From: Dactylorhiza incarnata
Lineage: Eukaryota; Streptophyta; Magnoliopsida; Asparagales; Orchidaceae
Direction: 5' to 3'
Length of the DNA stretch: 64,000 bases
Assembly (NCBI GenBank): GCA_033032865.1
Contig: JAWHQI010000068.1
Location: forward strand, 9,486,001 to 9,550,000
The notes below the pieces were generated by a model. That model was not told where the DNA came from. It searched no databases and was given only the letters and a program-made list of their open reading frames with translations. Below are positions 31,005-41,771 of the stretch, in pieces. The first letter of the stretch is position 1, and each line of letters opens with the position of its first letter. The position numbers and the translations under genes are program-made.

Positions 31005-32340
31005 TTGATGATAAATTCCCTGAAGAATGCCTCCTCGCATCGAAAAGGTAATGACTTCTTCGACCCCTTGGTACGCGGATCTTGCCAATTATTTAGTGGC
31101 ACGGGTCCTCCCAAAGAATTTTTCAAGTCAACAAAAGAAGAAATTCTTTTCGAACTTGAAAATTTACTTTTGGGAAGATCCCTTTTTATTTAATGTCTGC
31201 GCGGACCAAGTGGTAAGAAGGTGTATTTCAGGAGAGTAAGGCATCCAAATATTGCGGCACTGCCATGAAGGACCAACCGATGGTCATTATCAAGCAAACC
31301 AGATAGCAAGAAAGGTGCTAGGGGCGGGCTTTTATTGGCTCACCCTATTCAAAGATGCTCACAATTTTGTGAGTAATTGTGATCGGTGCCAACGGTCAGG
31401 TAACATTTCCAACCGGGATGAAATGCCCCAAAACATTATTGTAGAATGTGAAATTTTTGATTTATGGGGAATATATTTCATAGGTCAGCTACCTTCCTCC
31501 TTTAATAATAAATTCACTCTTATTATAGCCGATTATGTGTCGAGGTGGGCGGAAGCACAAGCCCTTCCCACCAACGACGCGAGAGTCGTCGTAAATTTAA
31601 AAAAAAAATATTTTCATGATTTGTCTTACCACATGCATTAATTAGTGATAGGGGCACGCACTTTTGTAACAACCAACTTGCTAAAATTTTAGCAAGGTAT
31701 GCCATTACACACAAGCTTTCAACCGCCTATCACCCACAAGCAAATGGCCAAGTGGAGGTAGTGAACCGAGAGCTAAAAAGAATTTTAGAAATAATAATGT
31801 CGGCTAATAGAAAGGGTTGGTAGCTAAAATTAGACGGCGCTTTATGGGCTTATCAGATGGCATTCAAAACTGCCATCGGATGTACGCCGTACAGATTAGT
31901 CTTTCGAAAAGCGTGCCATTTACCGGTAGAATTGGAACATCGCGCATTTTGGGCACTTAAAATTTTAAATTTAGATTTAAACTTAGCCTCTAAACAAAGA
32001 AAATTTCAATTGAACGAATTAGATGAATGGCGTGCAAACGACTACAAAAATAATAAATTTTATAAAGAGCATACTAAGTTTTATCATGACAAAAAAATTA
32101 AAAACCCAAATTCTTTTTCGTCGGGAGATCTAGTCCTCTTTAATTCTAGACTTAGGCTTTTTTTGGGCAAATTAAAATCCTGATGGTGCTGACCCTTTTT
32201 AGTAAAAGAGTTTTGGCCATATGGGACCATTCTAATAGAGCACCTAAAAAATGGCTCATTTAAGGTTAACGGACATAGGTTAAAATTGTACCACCTCGGC
32301 TACCCTACGTCCGGAAACATTAAAATGCTTAAAATTTATA
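31005..32340 (+). pseudogene. Athila-3 integrase
   Basis: [20 protein letters not shown], then the HHCC zinc domain (HCHEGPTDGHY ... NCDRCQ, 31.26-31.39 kb). The catalytic core's first Asp is replaced by Tyr (GIYFIG where GIDFMG is usual, about 31474). The second Asp is kept (SDRGTHFCN, about 31650) and the Glu too (GQVEVVNREL). Stops near 31640 and 31820 and a frame change before 31857 break it. The C-terminal part ([34 protein letters not shown]) and KVNGHRLKLYHL end near 32300. No chromodomain. Inactive by both frame damage and the lost catalytic residue. Confidence 0.85.
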
Positions 32341-32694
32341 ATCTTTAAAACAATCATCACTTAGGCAAGCTATGCAACGATAAACAAAGCGTTCTTGGGA
32401 GGCACCCCAAACGTTATCCTTTTTTCTTGCTTTTGCAGGGTTTTATTTTGCAGGGTTTTATTCCGGCAACCCAATCTACCAACCAGGGAAGCCCTCTTAT
32501 CCCCTCCTCTCATCGCTATTTTGACTTTCTAAATTCATTTGCAGCATTTTTTATTATCTTGAAGATACTTCATACTTAGTTTCAAACATTGGTGACAATG
32601 TTTAACTTTAAGTATGGGGGTGTAGTGTAACTTTCTAGACTTTCTTTTCCCAATTTTTTTTTAAATATATATATATAAATCTTAAAAATCTAAT

Positions 32695-32786
32695 TTCTTG
32701 GAAAGCGAGGTTTGGACTTGTCATCCCATCGCACCTCCTAGTGCCTTGTGAACCCTTCACCGGGTGGACCTTGGGAAGTCTAAGAA
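32695..32786 (+). other. Structured motif M1, second copy in Athila-3
   Basis: Closing stem TTCTTGGA with TCTAAGAA (8 pairs, one G-U). The inner stem is GAGGT with ACCTC where the leader copy has GAGAT with ATCTC, a compensating change. Third stem ACCC with GGGT around TTCACC. It lies about 70 nt after the first polypurine-like tract. Confidence 0.6.
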
Positions 32787-33195
32787 TAAAAAATTTATCT
32801 CCCCCTTACTTTGTGTTTTTATTATCCACTAGAAATCTAGTTTGAGAAGTAAATATAAGCATGTTACATTTTTAATCTAGCTAATATTTTGTTTTATCAA
32901 AATTTGTTAAACTTAAATTTGAAGTCATTTAGTTTTAAGAAACACCTTATGTTTTTAATTAAATTAGAGATCGTATTTAGCACTACTTCTCTTTTTAATT
33001 TTAAATGGCTCCACTTTGTAGTAAATTGGCAAAACAACCTTGGATTGTTATTATTTTCTCTACTAACTTTCAAGATCTTAGGAAACTTCTTTCCACTAAA
33101 AAGTTGCTCTCAAAATAGTTTAATTGAAAAACTAGAATTATCTCTTTACCCACCACCCCTTGTTGGCAAATAAAAAAAATATAGAAATAAAAGAT

Positions 33196-33456
33196 CATAT
33201 GTCATGGGAATAAGAGGAAAAAATTCATTATCCCCTAAACATATGCACCCAAAATCACTTAAAAGATTATATGTCACGAAGTAAGAGGATAAAATTCATT
33301 ACTTCTAAACATATACATTTTGGGTTTTTTGATTGAAGAGAACTTTTAAAAAGATTATATGGCATGGAAAATAAGAGGATAAAATTCATTATTTTCCTAA
33401 ACATATACAAATTCTTATTCAAATAAGGTGGAGGATAAAATTCATCACCTCTATTT
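33196..33456 (+). other. Four-unit hairpin array with invariant loop GAGGATAAAATTCA
   Basis: Units at 33196-33245, 33268-33315, 33356-33407 and 33421-33456. The loop is GAGGATAAAATTCA in three and GAGGAAAAAATTCA in the first. Inner stems: GGGAATAA/TTATCCC, GAAGTAA/TTACTTC, GGAAAATAA/TTATTTTCC and AGGTG/CACCT. Units 1-3 have an outer stem CATATG/CATATG or TATATG/CATATA, joined by TAAA on the 3' side. The stems change sequence but stay paired while the loop is constant, which points to selection on a folded RNA or single-stranded DNA. Confidence 0.7.
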
Positions 33457-33854
33457 TAGTATCTCTTCCTTTTGCCAGTTTGATTAAAACCCATCCTTAG
33501 CCAATTTCATTGGTTCTAGTTCTAAATTAGATTATTAAGAGAGCAATACTTTGGTAGGTATATTTTCCTTAAGCTTCATTTTGTTAGAGTTTCTATAATT
33601 TCAATCTAATTTGTATGAGAATTTCTCCAATTTTGTTTGCTAAATTGTTATCTTGAGAAGTCTTTTAGCTAAGCATGTCTCTGTTTTAAAAGTAACACCA
33701 TAATTTGAGACTTAATTATTTAATTACTAGAATTTATCTTTGACTTACTATTGATTTAACAAATTTTTAGTTAGTTAAATATAATATCAATGTCTTGTAG
33801 ATTATCTCTCATTATTTTGCTCTAGAATAGCAAAAGCTCAAGTATGGGGGTGTT

Positions 33855-35493
33855 TGATGAGTAGTTTATTTACTCATCTTTTAGTATAATTTTATTATTA
33901 TTTTAATATCAATTTATAGAATTTATATGAATTACCCTAGAAAAATCATTTCTTTTCATATTTATGTATTAACTTAAGTTTATTTTATATTTTCAGATTT
34001 CCTGAGCATTTTGAGCAATAATTGCAAGTACACGCCCAAGGTCACGGGCGTGACCAAGGGTGTGACAGCCTAAGATGTGTTCTAGACCTTCTGTCGCCAC
34101 CCCGGGCTCATTCAGTGAAGATTCGCCAAGTACACGCCCCAGGTCACGGGCGTGACCAAGGGTGTGACCTAGAGTCACGACCGCGACCTGCCTCATACAG
34201 CCAGATCAGCATGCCATGTCATTTAAAATTACATGCCCTAGTCATGAGCATGATCGGGGGCGTGACATCCAGTACACGGGCATGATCCCTCCCACGCCAC
34301 TTCCCGCCAAAAGCTTCCCGCCAGGCGCTGTTTAAAGATTACACTACCTAGGTCACGGGTGAGACCTAGGGCATGACGCACACGTAACGCACGCATTGAA
34401 GACAGAAGGTGTCTATCCCCCACCATCTTTGATCACGCCATGTATACGCCCTTGGTCACGTGCGGGACTGAGGGCGTGTAACCTCATTTTGCAGTCTATT
34501 TAAAGTCAGCGCCACCAGAACTGAGGGGATGAATTTTGGAGGCTCAAATCTTTTTTTCTTGCTTTGTTTTCATGTTTTAAGCATTTCTTATATTTCTCTT
34601 TCTAGTGCAATTGTAAGTTTCAATTTGTGTACTTTTCTTTTGTAATTGTAGCTTTCATTTCAATAGTTTGCAATTTAAATTCCTTTTGAAAAACATAATA
34701 AAAATTAGTTGTTATTCTTCTTAATCTCTTCTTCATTTCATCATGAATTCTTTCATTTTTGTACGTTCCTCCATCACCATGAGTAGCTAAATTTCTATTA
34801 GTACTCGGTCGAAATGATCCAAGGAATAATAAACCTCATGAATTAAATTTAGATTCTCTTTTTTCTCTTCTTAGAATAATTACGATTTATCATTGATTTT
34901 AACATAATGAGATCATATTATCAATATATGATTCTCGTTCTTGTTTTTGATCTTTGGTCAGCCGAACCAGCTCGTAAGGCGAATCGATCATTCAAGTATA
35001 AAGATAGTTGCATGCAACCCTCGAGAGAGGATGACATAAATCTCCCTGATTGGATTCAAATCTAATAGATGAGTTCACCTCAGTAAAGCGAGTTTTAGGG
35101 GTTTTGATTCTAGAGCGAATGTTTAATCAATCTAAACTCAGTTGGGCGTATCCTAGACCCAAGGTGCGCTCAGAATTTGGGAACCTCCATAGTCTAAGCA
35201 TTTCTTTGAAAGAGAATTAGAGTCTTATTTTATTCTTGTTATTTTTGTTCTAAGGTGATTCAAGACCGAGTGCTAATCGTCCTTATTATTGTTTTAATCA
35301 TTATTCTAATTCTCTGTATTTTCTTTAGAAACAAACCAACTCCAAGCTTTGTTGATAAAATAATATAGATTTTCTTGAAGTAAAAGTACTCAACCAGCCC
35401 GAGTGTAATGCGACCTTGGTTTTTCATAAACCTATACTACTTTTGATACGGTACACTTGCCGTTGTCATTTGCGGATATAGTTTTGCATATCA
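33855..35493 (+). repeat. Athila-3 3' LTR
   Basis: Complete, 1639 bp, starting TGATGAGTAG after the polypurine tract and ending GCATATCA. The U3 array of ACACGCCC, GGTCACGGGCGTGACC and GGGCGTGTA words (34028-34481) ends 15-16 nt before TATTTAAA (34497-34504). ORFs of 60-90 codons here are shadows. Confidence 0.9.
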
Positions 35494-36173
35494 AATGTAT
35501 TTGTTGTATTTCTGAAATACTCCATTCCATTCTTGGCAATAAATGAGTCATTAAAGATCATAATTTAGCCTTGCAGATCATCTGGAAAGGCACCAGAGAG
35601 GACAGCAGAAAACCTTCTACTTCTATCTATATTCGACGTTGCGTCGACTTCATCTTTCATCATATCGACCCACCTCTGAGTTCTTAAAGAAGTAGCTTCG
35701 AATTCCTTCTTATCTCTAGCTGAACAGAGATGTCAATGTTACGTCGAGTACTTATCGATGTATCCATCGAGTTGAAAACTTGGACTTGAACTTTATCTTC
35801 TGCGTCGAATTGAAGTTGATGTTGCATCGACTTCTAGGATTGCTTCGACAAGCTCTTCCTTCTGCGTCGAGTTCCTTTCGACATTGCGTCGACTTGACTT
35901 GATACTTCGATAGGAAGATTGAGTTACTTTGACTTTCAGTCAGAGTTACGTCGACATCTAGTCGAAGTTGTGTTGACTTCTATTCGACACAAGTTTTAAC
36001 TCAACTGAATTTGTGCTTCTCTTAGGCCTGGTCTTGACACACTAAGTGAATGTGATATCCTAGTACATCTAACGACCATTTTACCCTTTCTATACAATGT
36101 GGGTAATTCAACCTAATAGATGAAATCACTTTAAGATAATTTGTTAGATAAATTAAAAGGGTTTTTCCCAACA
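35494..36173 (-). repeat. Copia-3 3' LTR, piece 2
   Basis: Continues the LTR from the equivalent of 41093 and ends TTTTTCCCAACA at 36173. It contains GTCGAC-rich inverted words such as TCGAC-attgc-GTCGA near 35879. The minus-strand polypurine tract (ATGAGGAGAT) follows at 36174-36183. Confidence 0.85.
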
Positions 36174-36388
36174 ATCTCCTCATATTTATCTTAACAAATT
36201 TTACAATTTGATTAAGTGATTTCAAACATACTTTGACATAAAATTAAATACAAACACATATATACAGATCACTAATGACATTATAAGCACATAAACACTA
36301 TGATAAGCTTTAATTAAATCATATTGATCTTCATAATCATGATAATTGTATCCACCAGATGATATAACATAATTTTTTCACCTATACA

Positions 36389-38170
36389 GTACTATACTTC
36401 TTCTGGAGCTTTCCTCTTCCTTGAGAACACTTGTGGGATTAGACTTCTTGGTGCAAACTTCAGTGGCTCGTCATCTATTTTAGTAGCCTTTACAACATCT
36501 TGATGAGTATCATTTTCTTTGGGAGGCTCCCCTTGAGATTGTGTATCTTGTTCAACAGTCAGAGCAGTCTCCTTGGCAATCTTTGCAACCTCATTCAAGA
36601 GCAGATCATCTTCTAGGGGCTCCCCCTGAGTTGAAGCAATCATCTCCTCCTAGTTTACTGCAGAAGGCTCCCCTTGGACTTTTCCTGTTTGAAAGACAGT
36701 GAGTTTGTTTGGATCATGAACATCGGCAGCTTGGGTATTAACTGTAATCTCTTCTTGTGCACTCTTTTCCTTCTCTTGACCACTCACATTTCCTTGATTA
36801 AGCCTCTCCTCCTGCTGGATCTTCTCCCCCTTCTGAACCTTACTTATAAGGGAGGTCAAGAATTCTTTAGTTATCATGGAGGAGGATATAGTTGATTTTA
36901 GTGTCAGGAGGGACTCTTTTGATTTTTGCAACTCTGTCTCCATCTTGGAGTACTTCTTATTGAACTTTCTGGCTTGACTGGCCAACAAGTCAGCAAATAT
37001 GCTAGTAACCAGTCATACTGCTTTTGAAATTACTTGCTCAATATCAAAGGAAGGAGTAGGATGTGTGGTAGAGACAAGAGGTGTAGTAAGAGTAGGTGAG
37101 GATATGATACCTGGAGGAATTGTTGTGGAATCCTCATTGAAGTCTGGAAGTTCTTGATGGATAGAGGAGTGTGATTGATTGTCTTCTAAAGTGATGAGAT
37201 ATTGTGGTAGGGGAGTAAGCTGGTGTTCTGTAGTGTTTTCAGCAGTGATGATGGTGGATGGTTGTTGCTGTGGTTAGAGAGGAATCTGAGGTGTAGCTTC
37301 TGGGGATGGAGTGGATGGAATGGACTGGTTGAACTAAGATGGATCAGTATCTGGAGTAATGTTTTGTTGGGCTACTGGAGTGTCCTATGCTGGATTGTTA
37401 TCTTTTTGAGGATCTGGAAGAGTTATCTCTGTATCCTGTGGAGTTGGATAAGGAGGAGGTGAAGGTGCAGCTTGACCAGGCTTTAGGATCTGCCTGGTCC
37501 ACTTGGAGAAGATTCCAATATTTATTCTCTTCACAGGTGGAATTGACACTCCTTTTGATTTGCATACCATAAGTTACTGATGGAGCAGCACCTGATTCAT
37601 CATTCTCATGTATGCATTTCCTTTATGTGCATATTTATGATCTATTATTTTCAGGAGGCACCTCCCCCAATTAATGTTTTTGTTGAGGACAAGACATCCC
37701 ATTATCTGGAGCTGCTGCTTGGGAATGGTATCATGGGCTAAAATTTTGCATAGGAGCCCCTTCCCTACTATATCAGCCAGGAATTTGTATTCTTCATCTA
37801 GATTAATCTTCTTCTAATTGATGGCCTTCTCTTTCCAAAATTGCATGATTTCTAAAGCCTTCCTAGTCTCTTCCCCTGTCAGTTCATCTGGATCACTGTC
37901 AACTGTAAGATCAAACGTTTGACTAAACAATTCCTCTGTTATATTTATATCAGTCCTAGAGATTCTCCCATTGAGGGATCCATCATCTCCTATGTGAAGA
38001 TTGTCTTTGAACTCTGTCAGTTCAACATCAAGGATCTGGCAGCTTGTAGAAATCAGCTTTGTCAAGTTGGCAGAATGAAATAAGCCGAGAATGGCTTTGA
38101 AGTTATCAAAAGATGCATTAAAGGAGTCCGCATCAAAGTCGAAGCCAGAGTTGATCTTTAGAGGAGCCAT
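36389..38170 (-). pseudogene. Copia-3 accessory ORF, about 590 codons, unknown function
   Basis: One minus-strand frame from ATG at 38168-38170 to TAG at 36389-36391, interrupted by seven single in-frame stops (for example at 37811-37813 and 37574-37576) but no frameshift. It lies where pol should be. The N-terminal third is globular (MAPLKINSGFDFDADSFNAS; LTGEETRKALEIMQFWKEKA; KGLLCKILAHDTIPKQQLQI), the middle is Pro/Ser/Thr-rich, then a likely coiled coil (RKFNKKYSKMETELQKSKES), and a tail with the repeated word QGEP and basic RKRKAP. The N-terminal part reminds me of 'putative plant transposon protein' domains, without certainty. No catalytic motif is seen. Confidence 0.6.
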
Positions 38171-38840
38171 TGAATCATATATAAAGTACCTGAAAGAGAA
38201 GAGAGAGAGAAAGAGAGAGAAGAATACAAGAGAGATGGAGAAAAAGAAGGCACGAGAGCAAGAGAGAGAGAATTCGAAAGCGTAATGAATTTGATGCCTA
38301 TGTTGCTTAAAAGAAGACGATTTGTCGCAACTTAGGGTGTTATTCGAAGCACCGTCAAGAAAGATTAATAGTCAGCGCGCCAAAATGTGTAGATGAGCTT
38401 CTATAAGTGAAATTACGCACGCTTGTCATGTCGATGTTGTGTCGATTATGACTCGACGCACCTTCAAATTTGATGAGCAACTATTAAGTCAACGTATGCG
38501 TCGATATGAAATCGATGCTGCATCGAATGCTATTTAAATTATCTGATTCAGACGGCTCTCAATGCTGACGTCGAGTAGAATTAGTCGTTACGTCGAATTC
38601 TATTCGACGCAACTCTGAATACACAGTTCAATTTTCTTAGAAAGTTCTTGTTGTTTTTCCCAGCCATGTTTGTTATTGAAAATAGTATTTATACTATTAT
38701 TTTCATGAACTATAAACTAAACAAAGGATTTTAGAGTAGAGATTACTCCTTTTGCATGTAGTTCATTATTGACCATCTACTTCTTTCTTTTCCATTCACT
38801 TTCTCTAAAAAAAGAACTATAAGTTTCCTGCATATGTAGG
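38171..38840 (-). other. Copia-3 spacer between gag and the accessory ORF
   Basis: No gene seen. It includes a GA-rich run (about 38190-38270, GAGAGAGAGAAAGAGAGAG) just upstream of the accessory ORF on its sense strand as CT-rich DNA, and a GTCGAC-type patch at 38430-38610 like that in the LTR. Confidence 0.5.
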
Positions 38841-40068
38841 TCAAACATTAGAGGGTACCCAGGTTACCTTGGGCCCTTTGCTTCTACCATTATAAGGTTC
38901 TATGAAAAAATAGAAGGGTCTTTTATGATATCCTTTTGGATGGTAGAGAATGAGTTTATCAAATCTAGGTTTATTATATTTGTACTTGTAATGTGTATAG
39001 AATGTATCAAAATATAATAAATCTGTAGAGTCCCTAACAATTTTCTCTTTTATAACACCCATTTTTTAGATTCATTGGATTTTATGATTGATTTCCCTTA
39101 GAGATCTTTTCTCACTATTAGAGTTTGCTTTATTAAATACAATGATTTTATCAAGATTATTATTATCCTGATCCTCAAATGTTGCACTCCTCTCACTTGT
39201 TTGATAGTCACTAGGTCTAATAAATCTAACTAGATTTTTCTAGGTTGGTCTACTAGAGTCTTCTGTGCTAGTGGATGGCTCTGTTCCTAAACCTAGGTGT
39301 CTAAATCTCATAGAGAGATTTTGTGTAATAGCTTTGAGCTTTTGACTCCTCCCATTGAGTGAATCATCAAAGTCCTTTGCCTTTGTTAACACTTCCTTTA
39401 ATTTTAAATTTTCATTTCTTTTGTCAATTTGTTCTGATTCCTTATTATGAATCTCATCTATTAAATCCTGATTTCTCAGATATAAATCATCTTTCTTAAG
39501 GTTCTCTAGTTCTACCCTAAATATTTTTATTTCTTTTTGTACATCTAGATGATCATTACAGAATTCTTTAAAGCACGTTTTAAATTCATCAGAACCAAAA
39601 TCAAAATTATCAAATAGTGATAAATGTTCTTCTTTATCATCTAAGGATATCCCTAACGCCATCAGGTAGGCAGCTTTAACAGCTTCTTCATCACTTTCTG
39701 ATGAAGAGGAGCTTAACTCTTCTTCAGAGTCACTCAAGCTTTCAGCAATGAAACCTTTACCTTTTTTCTTATCTTTCTTCTTGAAAGACTTCTTTTTCCA
39801 CTCCTCTTTATTGCTTCCCAGCACCTGTCCAATCAGCACCTGTCCAATCATTACTTAGAACAGCTTCTGATGTGGCAGATCCACTGTCATCTTGTCTGAC
39901 TGGAGCTGGGGGGCCTGAAATGATAACATCAAAGATGTATTCATCAATGGAGTTCGTATAGAGCTTTATTCTGGCCTTCCAGAGTGTAAACTTATTCAAG
40001 TTACACACTAGTAGTCTTGTTGATGCATAGTCCTTAGAACTATTTTTTTCTTTATAAAATAGTTTTAG
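38841..40068 (-). pseudogene. Copia-3 gag, internally deleted
   Basis: N-terminal piece (about 40068-39850) with VCNLNKFTLWKARIKLYTNS, homologous to Copia-1. The UBN2 core is deleted and the frame jumps near 39840 into KKKGKGFIAESLSDSEEELS and SDEEAVKAAYLMALGISLDD, the acidic part of copia Gag that normally flanks the zinc knuckle. The same frame runs with three stops to SKGPKVTWVPSNV at 38841, the typical Gag terminus. No CCHC knuckle is seen. The ATG is lost (ATAGTTCTAAGG against ATGAGTTCTAAGG in Copia-1). Two copies of GATTGGACAGGTGCT lie at the deletion junction. Confidence 0.75.
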
Positions 40069-40137
40069 TTAATTTTAAATAAAGAAATAAGAGTGAGGAG
40101 ATTTTTTATCAAGGTGTTAACCTTTTAATGATCAACC

Positions 40138-40153
40138 TAGCTCTGATACCAAT
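40138..40153 (-). other. Copia-3 primer binding site (initiator Met tRNA)
   Basis: On the minus strand TGGTATCAGAGC follows the LTR end after a few bases, a perfect 12-nt match to the iMet tRNA complement. Confidence 0.85.
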
Positions 40154-41771
40154 TAAAAGTGCACAGTTTGCCTCTGAGTATTCTCTAGAGGGGTGAATAG
40201 AGATTTAAAACTTTTATACCCTAGTTATGCACACACACTAAAACCACTAAGTACTATGCAATCACCAATACCAAAACTGAATAAAGTAAGCACAGAAAAT
40301 ATGAACCAGAAAAATAATAAACTGGACAACATAGAAAATCCATGCAGAAGACACATCATTTGTATAGTGGTTCCCCTAAATATGGGTAGTCCACTCTTCT
40401 ACCTCCCTGGTAGGATTGCACTAACATTGTCTGAGTCTTTTGATAAGGAGACTCTCAGAACCACTGAGTCTTTTGATAAGGAGACTCTTAGAACCACTGA
40501 GTCTTTTGATAAGGAGACTCTTAGAACCACTGAGTCTTTTGATAAGGAGACTCTTAGAACCACGGAATCCTTTGAAAGAGGGATTCTTATAACTCTTTCA
40601 TTGTTGGAGATGGAGAACAGTAGAAGAAAAAGAAGAAGAAGAGAATATGATTCTTCAGTTGAATACTTTAGCAGCTATCTCTATGGATGTTGTTGCTTCT
40701 ATATATTTCAGGATCTGAATATGATAATCCCTTGCTTAAGATAGTGATGATTGCAAGGGATATAAGCTTTGATCCTGATCCTCTCTGCACTTTTGTTGAC
40801 TTGCTGCTATATGATATAGAAGATGAAGCAGCAGTCTTATTGTGATCTTTTCCTGTGCAGAGCAGTTGTTCTTCAGTTCTGTCTTAGGGTTGGAGGAAGA
40901 AGAAGAAACACTGGTCGACAGAATAATGAATCAGTTGTGTATTCTTTCTTCCTCAGCATACTTATTCTCTATGATTGGAGTTTGAATTTCTTTCTTCTTT
41001 TGGACTGTCCTTAGAAGGAATGTCCATTGGACAATAAAGGCTTCCTTCTATTTTTGTTCCTGACCCATCCATCTGATTTGAATAACTTCCAAGATTGTCT
41101 TTGTTGTATCTCTGAAATACTCCATTCCATTCTTGGCAATAAATGAGCTATTAAAGAACATATTTCAGCCTTCCAGATCATCTGGAAAAGCACCTGAAAG
41201 GTCACAGAAAACCTTCTACTTCTGTGTATATTTGACGTCGAGTTGACTTCATATTTCGTCATATCGATGCACCTCTGAGTTCTTATAGAAGTAGCTTCAA
41301 AATCCTTCTTAGCTCTGGCTAAACTCAGATGTCGACATTGTGTCGAGTACTTATCGACGTATCTGTCGAGTTGAAGACTTGGACTTAAACTTTATCTTCT
41401 GCGTCGAATTGCAGCCAAAGTTGCGTCGATTTCTAAGATGGCTTCGACAGGCTCTTCCTTCTGCGTCAAGTTCCTTTTGACGTTGCGTCGACTTGACTTG
41501 ATACTTCGACAGGCAGATTGAGTTACTTTGACTTTCAGTCAGAGTTATGTCGACATCTAGTCGAAGTTGCATTTACTTCTATTCGATGCAAGTTTTAACT
41601 CAATTGAATTTGTGTTTCTCTTAGGCCTGGTCTTGACAAACTAAGTGAATGTGACATCCTAGGACATCTAATGACCATTTTGCCCTTTCTATACAATATG
41701 GTAATTCAACCTAACTGATGAAATCACTTTAAAATAATTTGTTAGATAAATCAAAAGGGTTTTTCCCAACA
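40154..41771 (-). repeat. Copia-3 5' LTR
   Basis: Complete, 1618 bp; on the minus strand it starts TGTTGGGAAAAACCC. A GTCGAC/TCGACG-rich stretch (41230-41590) lies upstream of a TATA-like TATATCATATAG (about 40808-40819, minus strand), and the 33-bp repeats lie downstream of it. The plus-strand ORF at 40193-40744 is a translation of the LTR. Confidence 0.9.
40433..40565. repeat. 33-bp tandem repeat, four copies, each with a hairpin
   Basis: Each 33-bp unit contains GAGTCT, a 10-nt spacer TTTGATAAGG and AGACTC, a perfect 6-bp stem. Four units here and four at 24817-24950; three degenerate units in Copia-1 (22707-22830). They lie downstream of the likely TATA box on the element strand, so they should be in the transcribed leader. 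Confidence 0.85.

Larger units (their letters stand above)
32341..33854 (+). other. Athila-3 3' non-coding region
   Basis: No env-like gene. In order: CGTTCTTGGGAGGCACCCCA (about 32390-32409, typical after Athila pol), a polypurine-like AAGTATGGGGGTG (32611-32623), motif M1 (32695-32786), the hairpin array (33196-33456), and the polypurine tract AAGTATGGGGGTG at about 33839-33852 next to the 3' LTR. The ORF at 32889-33173 has no recognisable domain. Confidence 0.7.
25451..35493 (+). mobile_element. Athila-3: Athila-type Ty3/gypsy retrotransposon with decayed gag-pol
   Basis: Inserted in the Copia-3 LTR. The 3' LTR is complete (33855-35493); the 5' LTR lacks its first ~436 bp. The interior has a tRNA-Asp primer site, leader motif M1, gag, protease, RT, RNase H and integrase in the gypsy order, then about 1.5 kb of non-coding DNA with M1 again and a hairpin array. 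Many stops and frameshifts and a lost gag start make it inactive. No env-like ORF or ATHILA ORF-1 is seen. Confidence 0.9.
24540..41771 (-). mobile_element. Copia-3: gag-only copia-type element with accessory ORF, carrying nested Athila-3
   Basis: Minus-strand element with a 5' LTR at 40154-41771 and a 3' LTR at 24540-36173 (split by Athila-3). Flanks are TATTA (24535-24539) and TATTG (41772-41776), a target duplication with one change. Without the insertion it is about 7.2 kb. Order in reading direction: LTR, iMet-type primer site, internally deleted gag, a long accessory ORF with stops, LTR. No protease, integrase, RT or RNase H. It is the same family as Copia-1. Confidence 0.85.

Noticed and set aside
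36392..38170. Host gene with introns
   Set aside because: All pieces share one frame with single stops, lie between the gag and 3' LTR of Copia-3, and run on the same strand.
40433..40565. CRISPR-like array of regular 33-bp repeats
   Set aside because: The units are head to tail without unique spacers and lie in an LTR present three times; plant nuclear DNA.
40193..40744. 183-codon plus-strand ORF with ESFDKETLRTT repeats
   Set aside because: It lies wholly in the Copia-3 LTR, antisense to the element, and arises because 33 bp is a multiple of three.
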